From a virus: 41,016 bases of DNA. How positions within the stretch are numbered: position 1 is the first letter of the stretch; each line of letters opens with the position of its first letter. The position numbers and the translations under genes were made by a program. The stretch covers positions 1 to 41,016 of IMG/VR virus record IMGVR_UViG_3300035156_000377, one strand, 5' to 3'. Under the pieces are notes generated by a model. It searched no databases. It was not told the DNA's origin and worked only from the letters and a program-made list of their open reading frames with translations. Shown one piece after another: positions 1 through 8,132 of the stretch.

Positions 1-741
1 ATGAGCGCCGCCCGGACTAGCCCCGAATCGCTCCAGGCGCTCAGCGCCGGCCTGTTCAAAGATCGCCGCGCGCGCACTAATCAACGGGTCCATCGCGCCA
101 GCTATCACGAAGGCGAGCGCGAAGGCCGGCTCTGGCGCCGGCACAACACGTTCGCCGATGCCGAGCACAATGCCTGGATGCGCGCGGCCGAGGAGCTGGA
201 CGACGCGACGCGGACGACCGGCAAGCGCAATGGCGCGATCGGTGATATCGGCCTGCGCGTGCTGCGCTTCATGCTGAGGCTGCGCAATCGCAAGACGGGG
301 AGACTGGACCCGAGCTACGCCTGGCTCGCCGCTCAGATCAACCGATCCAAGAGCGCCGTCTGTAGGGCCGTCCAGCGGCTCAAGGCGCTCGGCTTCCTGG
401 ACTGGCTGCGCCGGACCAGACCGGTCGAGGACCCCGAACCCGACGGCCAATACGTCAAGCAGATCTCCAACGCCTACCTGCTCGAGCTGCGCGGCGTCGC
501 GGCCGAGATGGTCGGGCGCATCCTGCGTCGGCCGACCGAGAAGATGCGCCGCATCGTCGAGGAGAAGCAACGCGCTGATCGCGACCGCGCCGACGCAAGC
601 CGGAGCGCAACGGACGTCGCGGCGGAAACCGCCGATCCGGATCTTCGCGCGATCCTGCTGAGCATGGCGAGCACGATCGACGCCCGTGAATCAAAGGACC
701 AGGGTGCAATTCCTCCTGAGCCGATCAATGACACCCTATGA
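1..741 (+). CDS. Winged-helix DNA-binding protein, possible replication protein
   Basis: A 246-aa soluble basic protein. Residues about 82-140 form a winged helix-turn-helix: a helix around GLRVLRFML, then YAWLAAQINRSKSAVCRAVQ as the HTH, then a wing-like FLDWLRRTRPV. The C-terminal third is charged and helical. Proteins of this shape are often annotated in phages and plasmids as replication or helix-turn-helix proteins. No catalytic motif is visible, so a replication role is only a guess. It is the leftmost gene and begins at the window's first base, so a longer N-terminus or an upstream operon cannot be excluded. In the circular phage map it would lie next to the integrase, across att. Confidence 0.6.
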   Translation: MSAARTSPESLQALSAGLFKDRRARTNQRVHRASYHEGEREGRLWRRHNTFADAEHNAWMRAAEELDDATRTTGKRNGAIGDIGLRVLRFMLRLRNRKTGRLDPSYAWLAAQINRSKSAVCRAVQRLKALGFLDWLRRTRPVEDPEPDGQYVKQISNAYLLELRGVAAEMVGRILRRPTEKMRRIVEEKQRADRDRADASRSATDVAAETADPDLRAILLSMASTIDARESKDQGAIPPEPINDTL

Positions 742-981
742 GGCTAGAATGATGAGGACTCGCTTCGCGAGGCGCCTATCGTTGCGCTGGTGACCGCCCT
801 ACCCTCGTCGGAAGACATCAACGCCGAGCATCGCTCCACCGGCGGTAGCGCCGGCTTGCGCCGGCGCGGGCTCCCGACCGGGAGCGTGAGGCGGACGCCG
901 CGCTCGTCAACAGATTGTTTCGCGGGAGGAAAGGTTGGCTATTTCCTATTCATCGGGCGGAACATATTGTGATTGCCGGAC
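742..981. other. Intergenic region with tandem hairpins
   Basis: I see no convincing gene here. The region holds two perfect short inverted repeats in tandem: an 8-bp stem with a TTGC loop (848-867) and a 6-bp stem with a GACC loop (870-885). Neither is followed by a T-run, so they are not classical intrinsic terminators. A 60-codon GTG ORF crosses both hairpins and shows no recognisable features. The sequence just before the next gene is AT-richer than its surroundings and may hold a promoter. Confidence 0.5.
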
Positions 982-1341
982 ATGCCGTGGCGTAGGAAAA
1001 TCTGGCCCATTTGGGCGCGCTCCGTCGGAGAGATGCTAGATCGCAGCGCGATCGTTCGCGTCGGTTGCGCCAAGTGCAAGAACATCTTCGACGTGGATCT
1101 TCGTGCGATCGTCGAAAAGCGCGGCCGCCACTACTCGCTCATCGACGCCGCGCCTGTCTGCAAGGTGACGAACTGCCGAGGCCGCGCTTATTTCATCGCC
1201 GCGCGATCAATGCTCGATCCGCTGTTCACCCTGGTCAACGCCAGCATGGACCCGTTCCGCTTGAACGGCCTTCGGCCGATCGACATCGAGCCCGATGAAC
1301 CCGAGCCCCCCGACCCGGTCGCCCAGCGCGTCGCTGCATAG
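982..1341 (+). CDS. Small zinc-binding protein, unknown function
   Basis: A 119-aa protein with four cysteines at residues 29, 32, 60 and 65 (C-x2-C-x27-C-x4-C), a pattern expected to hold one zinc. The spacing resembles the Ogr/Delta finger of P2-like phages (C-x2-C-x22-C-x4-C), but the sequence around it is otherwise different. The C-terminus is acidic and proline-rich. ATG at 982 is chosen; an in-frame TTG at 973 is possible, and neither has a clear ribosome binding site. I do not recognise the family. DNA or RNA binding is plausible. Confidence 0.6.
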   Translation: MPWRRKIWPIWARSVGEMLDRSAIVRVGCAKCKNIFDVDLRAIVEKRGRHYSLIDAAPVCKVTNCRGRAYFIAARSMLDPLFTLVNASMDPFRLNGLRPIDIEPDEPEPPDPVAQRVAA

Positions 1342-1656
1342 CGCCCCAGCTGCATCAATCCGCGTCACCGGCGCCCCTCTAACACCGACCCGGAAGCGCG
1401 CAGAAAGCCCCACCTCCTGCGAATGTCCCCGGCGCATCAAAACCAACCCCAAAAGCATGCAAGCGAGGCGCGGGGGCAAGTGCGACGCTAGGGGTGGAGG
1501 TGCCAACGGTCCCGGAAAGGTTAACGACGCTGAAAAGTGTTAACAAATGTTAGCGAATATGAACGTCGTTAACTAATTGCGCCTGTTCCTCGGCACGTGT
1601 GCTCCATACGCGGGCCAGGACTAGGCCGGACGCGAACCGTTCGCTATCCGTTCCGC
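1342..1656. other. AT-rich intergenic region with long inverted repeat
   Basis: No gene is evident. The striking part is 1520-1573, locally much richer in A and T than the rest of the window. A perfect 10-bp inverted repeat (GTTAACGACG at 1520-1529, CGTCGTTAAC at 1564-1573) encloses a third GTTAAC at 1539-1544. In P2 the cos site lies just downstream of portal gene Q, which is this position, so it may be a packaging site. A replication origin with protein-binding repeats, or a regulatory region, are alternatives. Confidence 0.5.
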
Positions 1657-2049
1657 ATGTCAGAACCCGAGCGAGTCGTATTACCTGGCCACATGGTCGT
1701 GCCAGTCCTGATGGGCTGGCTGATGCAGGGCCCGCGCTGGATGTGGGGCAAGGAGCCCAGCTTCGAGCGGGCAAAGAAGAGCCGGGCGTGGTTTGATGCC
1801 TCGTCCGAGCCGGACCCGGTCCGGATCGCGGCCGAGCTGATCGTAGGCGAAATGGAGCGCCTGGGCTGGACGATGTGCCAGCCGGTCACATCATCCAGTC
1901 AGACCATGCTACAACCGCCATGTTGTGGATGCGGGGAGGCGTGCGATGCGCAGGTGGAAGGATCGAGCCAGGCGCACGGCGCCGACCAGCCCGGCGTTGA
2001 AGGCCGAATTCACCATCGTCCTGGCCCTCACGGCCGCCGCCGGCGCTAG
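1657..2049 (+). CDS. Hypothetical protein, C-terminus doubtful
   Basis: A 130-aa ORF. The first 75 or so residues look protein-like, with a hydrophobic N-terminal stretch (PGHMVVPVLMGWLMQGPRW) and a helical segment ending near MERLGWTMCQP. The remainder is low-complexity and arginine-rich and overlaps another small ORF at 1946. A frameshift or a shorter original gene is possible. An upstream in-frame GTG exists at 1597. No family is recognised. Confidence 0.35.
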   Translation: MSEPERVVLPGHMVVPVLMGWLMQGPRWMWGKEPSFERAKKSRAWFDASSEPDPVRIAAELIVGEMERLGWTMCQPVTSSSQTMLQPPCCGCGEACDAQVEGSSQAHGADQPGVEGRIHHRPGPHGRRRR

Positions 2050-2107
2050 CATGGCGCTCGACGTCGCCTGCCAGCTCTACGCCGCGGCCGCGACGCTGCC
2101 CTGGTAA
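1946..2107 (+). CDS. Possible small membrane protein
   Basis: A 53-aa ORF with a basic N-terminus followed by a hydrophobic alanine-rich segment (around FTIVLALTAAAGASMALDV) that could be a single membrane helix. It overlaps the end of the preceding ORF in another frame and, by 31 bases, the 3' end of the convergent portal gene. Nothing else supports it, so it may be a chance ORF. Confidence 0.25.
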   Translation: MRRWKDRARRTAPTSPALKAEFTIVLALTAAAGASMALDVACQLYAAAATLPW

Positions 2108-3150
2108 GGCCGGAAGCTCACGGCCGTAACGCCGAGAAAGTCGTTCACCTCCTCGAAGCGCGTCTGCAGCGGCTCGATCTCGAGCCGGTGAAACACCTCG
2201 CGCGCGTCCTGGATGCTGCCGAAGCCGGCGGCGTTCGCCGGCACCACGCCGACTAGCTGGGGAGGCGTCCGATGCGCGCTCAACATCTCGTCGCGCGAGA
2301 CGAGCTTGATGTTCATGAACTCGTCCTTCGCGGCCACCTCGCTGATCGGGATGATCTGCACCCCGTCCTTCTTGCCGCCCGGCGCATGGATGAACAGGTT
2401 CTTGAAGTTGCCGAGGCCCTTTGCGCCTTTCAGCTGCTCCTTTATCGCGTCGGCATCGTCGTTCGTGACCGTCTCTTCCGAGCAATAGAAGATGAAGCCG
2501 GCGTGGCTGCCGTTCAGGTAATAGCGCCGGCGGAATAGGGTCGCCGCCTCCCCCATCAACGCCGCCTGCAGCGCATGGTAAAATTCAGGGATGCCGTAAA
2601 TCTCCTGACTCGGATGCTCCTGAAGCATGTGAAAGACGGTGCCTTCCCGAAACTCATGATCCTGGCGCCAGCCCGGCACGAAGAAGTAGCGGCCTGCATC
2701 GATCCCGCGACGCGTGTATCGCGCCAAGCTGTGCTTCATGGCCAGAGGCCGCCCGGCGAGGTTATCCCGCCGCTCGAGATAGCCGTTACCGACCGCGATG
2801 AAGTCGAGCGCCAGCTTGCGGAAATCCTCCCGTGTCACCCACCGGCTCGGTACGAAGTGCGCGACGAGCTGGTTGACCTTGAGCCGGATGCAGCTCGCAT
2901 GCGGCCCCGGAACGTCGAACGCGCGGGTCAGGCCGCTCATCGACACCGGCGGCTCGTACCAGCGGCCGTTATGCCAGGTTTCGCAAAAGCCGAGCATGTC
3001 GCGCTGATCCAGTACCGGCTCGGCATCGCCGAACGTGAAAGCGATCGCCTTGCCGGTCGGCTCGGCCGCGCCGATCGGCGCCACCTCGCGCGAAAGCACA
3101 TCGCCCTCGATCGCGCCGGCGATCCCGCTCATAATCGGCAGCTGGTCCAT
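2077..3150 (-). CDS. Q: Phage portal protein (P2 Q family)
   Basis: A 357-aa protein, close to P2 gpQ in length. It forms the dodecameric ring at the capsid vertex through which DNA is packaged and the tail attaches. Diagnostic stretches include WYEPPVSMSGL near the N-terminus, the central FRKLALDFIAVGNGYLERR, and the C-terminal PPQLVGVVPANAAGFGSI. Its ATG overlaps the terminase stop codon by one base, so the two genes form a leftward P-Q operon as in P2. Its 3' end meets small rightward ORFs. The C-terminus ends in an alanine run. Confidence 0.95.
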   Translation of the reverse strand: MDQLPIMSGIAGAIEGDVLSREVAPIGAAEPTGKAIAFTFGDAEPVLDQRDMLGFCETWHNGRWYEPPVSMSGLTRAFDVPGPHASCIRLKVNQLVAHFVPSRWVTREDFRKLALDFIAVGNGYLERRDNLAGRPLAMKHSLARYTRRGIDAGRYFFVPGWRQDHEFREGTVFHMLQEHPSQEIYGIPEFYHALQAALMGEAATLFRRRYYLNGSHAGFIFYCSEETVTNDDADAIKEQLKGAKGLGNFKNLFIHAPGGKKDGVQIIPISEVAAKDEFMNIKLVSRDEMLSAHRTPPQLVGVVPANAAGFGSIQDAREVFHRLEIEPLQTRFEEVNDFLGVTAVSFRPYQGSVAAAA

Positions 3151-4979
3151 CAGAAAACCTCCACTTTCGCTTTTCGTGTCGTGAGCTCGCCGTCGAGCGG
3201 CTCGTTGTACAGGACGTGCATGATCGCCCAGGCCACGTCCGCGTGGCCGGTGGCCTCGCTCCGGCTCGCCACGTAGGTAACCTGGCGGCCGCTGGCCGTG
3301 ATCTGCGGCTTGATCGAGATGAAGCTGGCGGTGATGTCACCGTCGCGCGCGTCGAACTCGAGCCGCCCGGCCTGGATGACGCTCTTGGCCTTCCATACCA
3401 TCATCGCTTTGAGCTGCGCCGAATAGTCGAGCCCGCGCGCAAGCGGGAACTTGGCACGTATCATTTTGAACACGGCCGCGCCGACGCCGGTGCGATCGAT
3501 GCCGATGTCCACGACATGATATCGCGCCATAAGCTTCTCGATCGCCGGCACCTGCGCCTCGTAGCCGCCGCGCAGCCGCAGCTTCTCCAGCACCCGGAAT
3601 TTGCCGCCCTTGGCCTGCGGAAGGGCGATCACCACCACCGCCGCCTCGTCGCCGTCGGCGCTCTCCTGCGGATCGTAGCCGATCGCCACCGGGCCGTTGC
3701 CGAACCGGCGGATCGCGTAAGCGTCGAAGTCGGTCCACTTCTCGTAGGAATCGACCCGGCACCTCTTCATGAGCTCGAGCGGGAAGGCCGACTGGCTGTC
3801 GTCCAGGAACTCGCACATGAACAGATTAGCGAACACGTCCGGCGCCCGGCGCCGGCGCAGCTCCTCGATGTCGAACAGGTCGCAGCCGCCCGCGGCCGCA
3901 TCCTCGATCGTGACGACCTGGCGCCATATTCCGTCGGCGCCGAGCGCCCCTGCCCTCAACCCCTCGGCGTAAAGGTCGATCTTGGTCCAGTCGGCCTTTG
4001 CCCGGCCCTCGTTATATTTCTCGCCCGACCACTTCTTGTAGGCCTGGTGCGCCATGCTCGACGGCGTCGAGAAGTAAGTCTCCCGATACCGGGCCTGCGA
4101 AGCCATTCCCGACGCGACGTCGTCCGTCTTGTCGAAATCCTGCGCCCAGAAGCATTCGTCATAGTAGAAATTGCCGTGCTCTCCCTGTGCGGTCCGGAAA
4201 TTCGCGCCCAGAAAGAAGATCGTCGGCCGCTCGAGCGGCATTCCATTCTCGTCGTCGCCGCGATCGATCAGCAGATGCTCGCCTTTCAGCTGCAGCCCCG
4301 TCACCCGGAAGACGAATTCGATGATGTACTTGCGGAAGATCTCCGCCTGGCGCCGCGAGGCCGACAGGAAGATCTGGTTTCGGCCCGTCTCGAGCGCGTC
4401 GATCAGCGCCTCGCGCGCGAAATACCAGGTCGCGCCGATCTGCCGGCTCTTCAGAATGAACCGCGTGCGCTGGTTCGAATTGCGCCACCACAGCAGCTGG
4501 AACGCGAAGCACTCGCGCTCGAAAGCCTCGCGCAGCTGCCCGGCCATCTCGGCCGTGATCAGGTTCGGCCGCTTCGGCTTTTTCGGCCCCTTGTTGCGAT
4601 TCTCGACCTTGGGGTTGAGATCGGCCTCGTTGCCTGAATCGCGATAGCGCCGGCATCGCTCGAACCGCTCGATCTGGCGGCCGAGCAGGTCGATCTCCTT
4701 GAAGTCGGCGCCGGTCTTCTTGTCCTTGTCGACCAGCTGCGCGAACTTGACGAACAGGCATTCCTCGGCACGCCGGATCGACGGCGCCTCCGCCCACTTC
4801 TCGCGCTGTTTCCAGGATTCGACGGTGGAGCGCTTGAGCGGCTTCCAGTCCGGCATGCCGGCGAAGAGCTCGTTCAGCTCCTCCGTGATCTGGGTGATGC
4901 CCCACCCGCGCCAATACAGGCTGCGCGCCTGGCGGCGCACGGCATCGTAATCGGATCGTTCGACGGGGGCGAGAAGCAT
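3150..4979 (-). CDS. P: Terminase large subunit, ATPase/nuclease (P2 P family)
   Basis: A 609-aa packaging motor. An N-terminal HTH-like segment (residues about 20-65, WGITQITEELN) is typical of P2 gpP. The ATPase has a deviant Walker A at about 176-186 (ILKSRQIGATW) and a Walker B ending in DE at 274-275. The nuclease domain carries candidate acidic residues D436 (GYDPQES) and D491/D495 (DIGIDRTG). It cuts and pumps DNA with small subunit M. It is the first gene of the leftward operon. The activator dyad at 5025-5051 lies 45 bases upstream of its ATG, and no strong ribosome binding site is seen. Confidence 0.95.
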   Translation of the reverse strand: MLLAPVERSDYDAVRRQARSLYWRGWGITQITEELNELFAGMPDWKPLKRSTVESWKQREKWAEAPSIRRAEECLFVKFAQLVDKDKKTGADFKEIDLLGRQIERFERCRRYRDSGNEADLNPKVENRNKGPKKPKRPNLITAEMAGQLREAFERECFAFQLLWWRNSNQRTRFILKSRQIGATWYFAREALIDALETGRNQIFLSASRRQAEIFRKYIIEFVFRVTGLQLKGEHLLIDRGDDENGMPLERPTIFFLGANFRTAQGEHGNFYYDECFWAQDFDKTDDVASGMASQARYRETYFSTPSSMAHQAYKKWSGEKYNEGRAKADWTKIDLYAEGLRAGALGADGIWRQVVTIEDAAAGGCDLFDIEELRRRRAPDVFANLFMCEFLDDSQSAFPLELMKRCRVDSYEKWTDFDAYAIRRFGNGPVAIGYDPQESADGDEAAVVVIALPQAKGGKFRVLEKLRLRGGYEAQVPAIEKLMARYHVVDIGIDRTGVGAAVFKMIRAKFPLARGLDYSAQLKAMMVWKAKSVIQAGRLEFDARDGDITASFISIKPQITASGRQVTYVASRSEATGHADVAWAIMHVLYNEPLDGELTTRKAKVEVF

Positions 4980-5024
4980 CGCCGCCGACGCTAACCGCGC
5001 CCCGCCCCGCCCCGCGCTCGGCCG

Positions 5025-5051
5025 CTATTGTATCGGCGGCGGTTACAACAG
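5025..5051 (-). promoter_or_regulatory. Late-activator dyad, P-Q promoter (possibly shared with O)
   Basis: A 27-bp element, inverted relative to three near-identical copies at 11908, 13557 and 19699. On the minus strand it reads TGTTGTA-N11-TACAATA, with one mismatch from the perfect dyad of the other copies. Its centre is about 60 bases upstream of the terminase start. P2 late promoters bind Ogr at a TGT-N12-ACA dyad near -55. This is the only copy between the divergent head operons. Being nearly symmetrical, it might also serve the rightward O operon, whose start codon is about 130 bases away. Confidence 0.75.
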
Positions 5052-5168
5052 CCCCGAATTGATCCGAAGCGCCCTTCTGGCGCCTTTTGCGCTCAGGCGG
5101 CGCGCCGGGCTTTCCCCTGGGTCACGACGCGCCGCCACCGAAGTCTAGATCCGGAGCAGCCTCGCGCC

Positions 5169-6026
5169 ATGGCCACCAAGCAGTCCAAGTTCTTCCGCGT
5201 CGCTGTTGAAGGCGACACTGTCGATGGCCGCGTGATCGAGCGCAACTGGCTCACCGAGATGGCCGCGAGCTACAATCCGGCCACCTACACCGCCCGCGTG
5301 AACATGGAGCATATTCGCGGTATCACCGCGGATAAGCCGTTCAAGGCTTATGGCGACGTGCTCGCCGTCAAGGTCGAGCAGGTCGATATCGAGCTTAACG
5401 GCAAGACCGAGAAGAAGACCGCCCTTTTCGCCCAGATCGATCCGACCGACGATCTGGTGCTGATGAACGATCAGCGCCAGAAGATCTTCACCTCGATCGA
5501 GATCAACCCGAATTTCGCCGGCAAGGGCAAGGCCTATCTGATGGGCCTGGCCGTCACCGACAGCCCGGCGTCGCTCGGCACCGAAGCGCTCAAGTTCGTG
5601 GCGCACCGCAAGCTGGACGCCGCCAATCACTTCAGCGCCGCGGTCGAAACCAAGATCGAGTTCGAGGATAAGGCGGCGCCCGCGACCCCGGAAAGCACCG
5701 GCCTGTTCGCCGCCGCGACCAAGTTCTTCGAGCAGTTCACCAAGCCCGCCGAGCCGACGCCGCCGGTCACCCCGCCCGTCCAGCAGCCGGCCAACGACAA
5801 TGATCCGGTCGCGAAGCTCAGCGCCGCGATCGGTCAGGGCTTCACCCAGATCACGGCCGCCGTGACGGCGATGTCCAAAGAGAATGCGGCCCGCTTCGGC
5901 AAGCTCGAGGCTGACCAAGCCGCGCTCAAGGCGTCGATCGAAAACACCGACGCCAACCCGGGCAGCCAGCGGCCTTCGGCCACCGGCGCCGCCGGCAACG
6001 GCAACTACGCCGTGACCGACTTCTAG
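5169..6026 (+). CDS. O: Capsid scaffold and maturation protease (P2 O family)
   Basis: A 285-aa protein with an N-terminal serine protease and a C-terminal scaffold. The P2 gpO triad is D19, H48 and S107; here D19 and H48 fall at the same positions, and the nucleophile is probably S109 in FTSIEI. After a proline-rich linker (about 195-215), the helical C-terminus would template capsid assembly before being cleaved away. ATG 5169 is chosen over upstream in-frame codons because homologues begin at this point and GGAG lies upstream. It is the first gene of the rightward head operon, followed by N and M. Confidence 0.93.
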   Translation: MATKQSKFFRVAVEGDTVDGRVIERNWLTEMAASYNPATYTARVNMEHIRGITADKPFKAYGDVLAVKVEQVDIELNGKTEKKTALFAQIDPTDDLVLMNDQRQKIFTSIEINPNFAGKGKAYLMGLAVTDSPASLGTEALKFVAHRKLDAANHFSAAVETKIEFEDKAAPATPESTGLFAAATKFFEQFTKPAEPTPPVTPPVQQPANDNDPVAKLSAAIGQGFTQITAAVTAMSKENAARFGKLEADQAALKASIENTDANPGSQRPSATGAAGNGNYAVTDF

Positions 6027-6077
6027 GCCAGCCAATCCGCCCTCCCCGCCCGCCTTCATCCGCCGAGGACCATCAGC

Positions 6078-7109
6078 ATGCTCAATTCGACCCGCGTCCA
6101 TTTCAACTCGCTGATGTCCCGCATTGGCGAGCTCAACGGGGTGGAAGATGTCTCCAAGCAGTTCAGCGTCGAGCCGAGCGTCGAGCAGAAGCTTGAAGCG
6201 CGCGTTCAGGAAAGCTCCGCATTCCTGAGCGAGATCAACGTCTATCCGGTGCCAGAGCTCAAGGGCGAAAAGATCGGAATGGGCGTAACCAGCCGCATCG
6301 CCAGCCGCACGGACACGAGCGGTGCCGGCGTGCGTAAGGCGCGCAATCCGATGAACCTCACTGGCCGCGGCTTCGAGCTCGCGAAGACGGATTTCGATAC
6401 CTTCATCAGCTACGGCCAGCTCGACCTGTGGGCGAAGTTTCCGAACTTCCAAACGATGTACGGCAATGTTGTCGCGGAGGCGATCGCGCTCGATCGCATC
6501 GCGATCGGCTTCAACGGCACCAGCGTCGCCGCCAATTCCGACGATGTTGCCAACCCCGATCTGGAAGACGTCAACAAGGGCTGGCTGCAGTATATCCGCG
6601 AGGAAGCCGCCAACCACGTCTTTAGCGACGGCGCGCATGCCGTGAACAAGATCCGCGTCGGCGCCGACGAAGCGACCACCGATTATCGAACGCTCGACGC
6701 GCTGGTTTACGACGCAATCCACAGCTTCATGCCAACCTGGGGACGCAAGCGGACCGATCTGGTCGCCATCGTCGGCGGCGGCTTGCTGCACGACAAATAT
6801 TTCACGCTGATCAACGAAAAGCAGGATCCGTCCGAGCAGGTCGCTCGCGACGTGATCATGTCCACCAAGCGAATGGGCGGTCGGCAAGCAGCCGAAGTTC
6901 CCTACGTGCCGGACGGCACGATCCTGGTCACGCCGTTCAAGAACCTCTCGATCTATTACCAGGATGGGAAGCGTCGTCGTTTCATCCAGGAAGAGCCGGT
7001 CAAGAACCGGATCGTCGATTACCAGTCGTCGAACGAAGGTTATGTCGTCGAGGATCTCGATCCGGTTGTCCTGATCGAGAATATCGAACTGGTCGACGGC
7101 GCCGCCTGA
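6078..7109 (+). CDS. N: Major capsid protein (P2 N family)
   Basis: A 343-aa protein forming the icosahedral shell, close to P2 gpN (357 aa). Recognisable stretches are the N-terminal LNSTRVHFNSLMSRIGELNG, the central GRGFELAKTDFDTFISYGQLD and AIALDRIAIGFNGTSVA, and the late YFTLINEK. The N-terminal segment is expected to be removed by protease O. It follows O after a 51-base gap, and its stop overlaps the start of M. Confidence 0.95.
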   Translation: MLNSTRVHFNSLMSRIGELNGVEDVSKQFSVEPSVEQKLEARVQESSAFLSEINVYPVPELKGEKIGMGVTSRIASRTDTSGAGVRKARNPMNLTGRGFELAKTDFDTFISYGQLDLWAKFPNFQTMYGNVVAEAIALDRIAIGFNGTSVAANSDDVANPDLEDVNKGWLQYIREEAANHVFSDGAHAVNKIRVGADEATTDYRTLDALVYDAIHSFMPTWGRKRTDLVAIVGGGLLHDKYFTLINEKQDPSEQVARDVIMSTKRMGGRQAAEVPYVPDGTILVTPFKNLSIYYQDGKRRRFIQEEPVKNRIVDYQSSNEGYVVEDLDPVVLIENIELVDGAA

Positions 7110-7879
7110 TGTCGCCCGCGCAACGCGCCTTTGCACGCAAGACGTCCGCCCTCGCGGCGGCGTCGACCGCGGCCAGCTCGGCCCTCCAGCGCCCGACGTC
7201 GGGCGCGGAGGCGACCGAGTATGAGCTGCAGCGCGAGCGCTTGGGTGTCGATCTCAAGCGGCTTAAGGACATTCAGTCGATCGAGCGCAAGATCGACCTG
7301 AAGCGCGAGCTCATCGCGAACTACGATCCCTGGGTGGGGGGTGTCCTGGACGCCGCGGCCAATGGCGCGCGCGGCGTCCAGGACGACATCCTGACCCACA
7401 TGATGATCTGGCGCATCGACACGGGCGACTTCGCGGGCGCGCTCCCGCTGGTCGAATATGTCCTGCGCTGGGGCCTCGCCCTGCCCGAACGGTTCAACCG
7501 CACCGCCGCGACCATGATCGCCGAGGAGATTGCGGAAGCAGCGTTGAAGCGGCTCGACCAGGGTGAGGAGCCAAAAGAGGGGTTCGTCGATCTCGAGCTG
7601 TTGCTCACGATCGACGATCTCACCGCCGATCACGACATGCACGACGAGGTGCGCGCGAAGCTCGCCAAGGCGCTCGGCCGCGAGCTCGCCCGCCAGGCCG
7701 ACGCCGCGGACGAAAGCGCCGACGGCCCCGCCGGCGGCAAGCGCGCCGCGATCGAGGCCGCGCTCAAGCGCCTCCGCCGCGCCCGCGAGCTCAACGCCAA
7801 AGCTGGCGTCAAGAAGGACATCGAACGCCTCGAGCGCGAGGCGAGGAAGCTGACGGAGAGCACTGATGCGTCAAGTTAA
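7109..7879 (+). CDS. M: Terminase small subunit (P2 M family)
   Basis: A 256-aa protein matching P2 gpM, the DNA-recognition subunit that directs terminase P to cos. The core LKDIQSIERKIDLKRELIANYDPWVGGVL is diagnostic, followed by a helical MMIWRIDTGDFAGALPLVEYVLRWGL. The charged alanine/arginine-rich C-terminus (about 190-250) probably contacts P or the procapsid. Its start overlaps the capsid stop. A small membrane-peptide ORF begins inside its 3' end. Confidence 0.92.
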   Translation: MSPAQRAFARKTSALAAASTAASSALQRPTSGAEATEYELQRERLGVDLKRLKDIQSIERKIDLKRELIANYDPWVGGVLDAAANGARGVQDDILTHMMIWRIDTGDFAGALPLVEYVLRWGLALPERFNRTAATMIAEEIAEAALKRLDQGEEPKEGFVDLELLLTIDDLTADHDMHDEVRAKLAKALGRELARQADAADESADGPAGGKRAAIEAALKRLRRARELNAKAGVKKDIERLEREARKLTESTDASS

Positions 7880-7955
7880 ACGGCTGCTCGCACTAGCCGC
7901 TCTCCCCTTCTTCGCCCTGTATCTGGTCATCACCGGTCAGAAGCTCGGCGGCTAA
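7866..7955 (+). CDS. 29-aa putative membrane peptide
   Basis: A short ORF beginning with ATG 14 bases before the end of M, in another frame. It encodes a basic start (MRQVKR) followed by a single hydrophobic helix (LLALAALPFFALYLVIT) and a short polar tail. The clean positive-inside layout and tight coupling to M suggest it is real, but at this length chance is a serious alternative. No family is recognised. Confidence 0.45.
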   Translation: MRQVKRLLALAALPFFALYLVITGQKLGG

Positions 7956-7961
7956 CCCATC

Positions 7962-7986
7962 CGAGCCAAAGTACCACTTTGGCTCG
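7962..7986. repeat. Dispersed palindrome, copy 1
   Basis: A perfect inverted repeat with 11-bp arms and a 3-base centre, core CCAAAGT-ACC-ACTTTGG. It lies between the 29-aa ORF and gene L. It belongs to a six-copy family in this window (9182, 28503, 32389, 32977, 34223). The centre AAGTA-N2-ACTT is largely constant, while the outer stem pairs change together. Confidence 0.85.
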
Positions 7987-8132
7987 CCCGATCTCGCCCC
8001 GCGGCGCTCGGGGGCGGAAGATGAAGGAAGCAGCCGGGTTTCATCCTCTCGGCCTGCGCTCCGCTCAGCTTCCTCACCCCCGTTAACCGCGGGCGGACCA
8101 CCAAGCAGGAGGGCGCAAGCCTCGACACTATC
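7987..8132. other. Leader region upstream of L
   Basis: A spacer between the palindrome and head completion gene L with no credible ORF. An AGGAGGG sequence near 8107 is a strong Shine-Dalgarno match, but it lies about 20 bases from the chosen L start. The true start of L could therefore differ, or this ribosome binding site could be inactive. Confidence 0.4.

Noticed and set aside
790-972. 60-codon ORF in the left intergenic region
   Set aside because: It crosses two perfect hairpins and lacks protein-like composition.
3216-4637. Plus-strand ORF of 473 codons
   Set aside because: It is antisense to the terminase ATPase gene, which has unmistakable motifs.
5145-7136. Long minus-strand ORF of 663 codons across O and N
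   Set aside because: It is a codon-bias shadow in GC-rich DNA; the plus strand encodes clear scaffold protease and capsid proteins.
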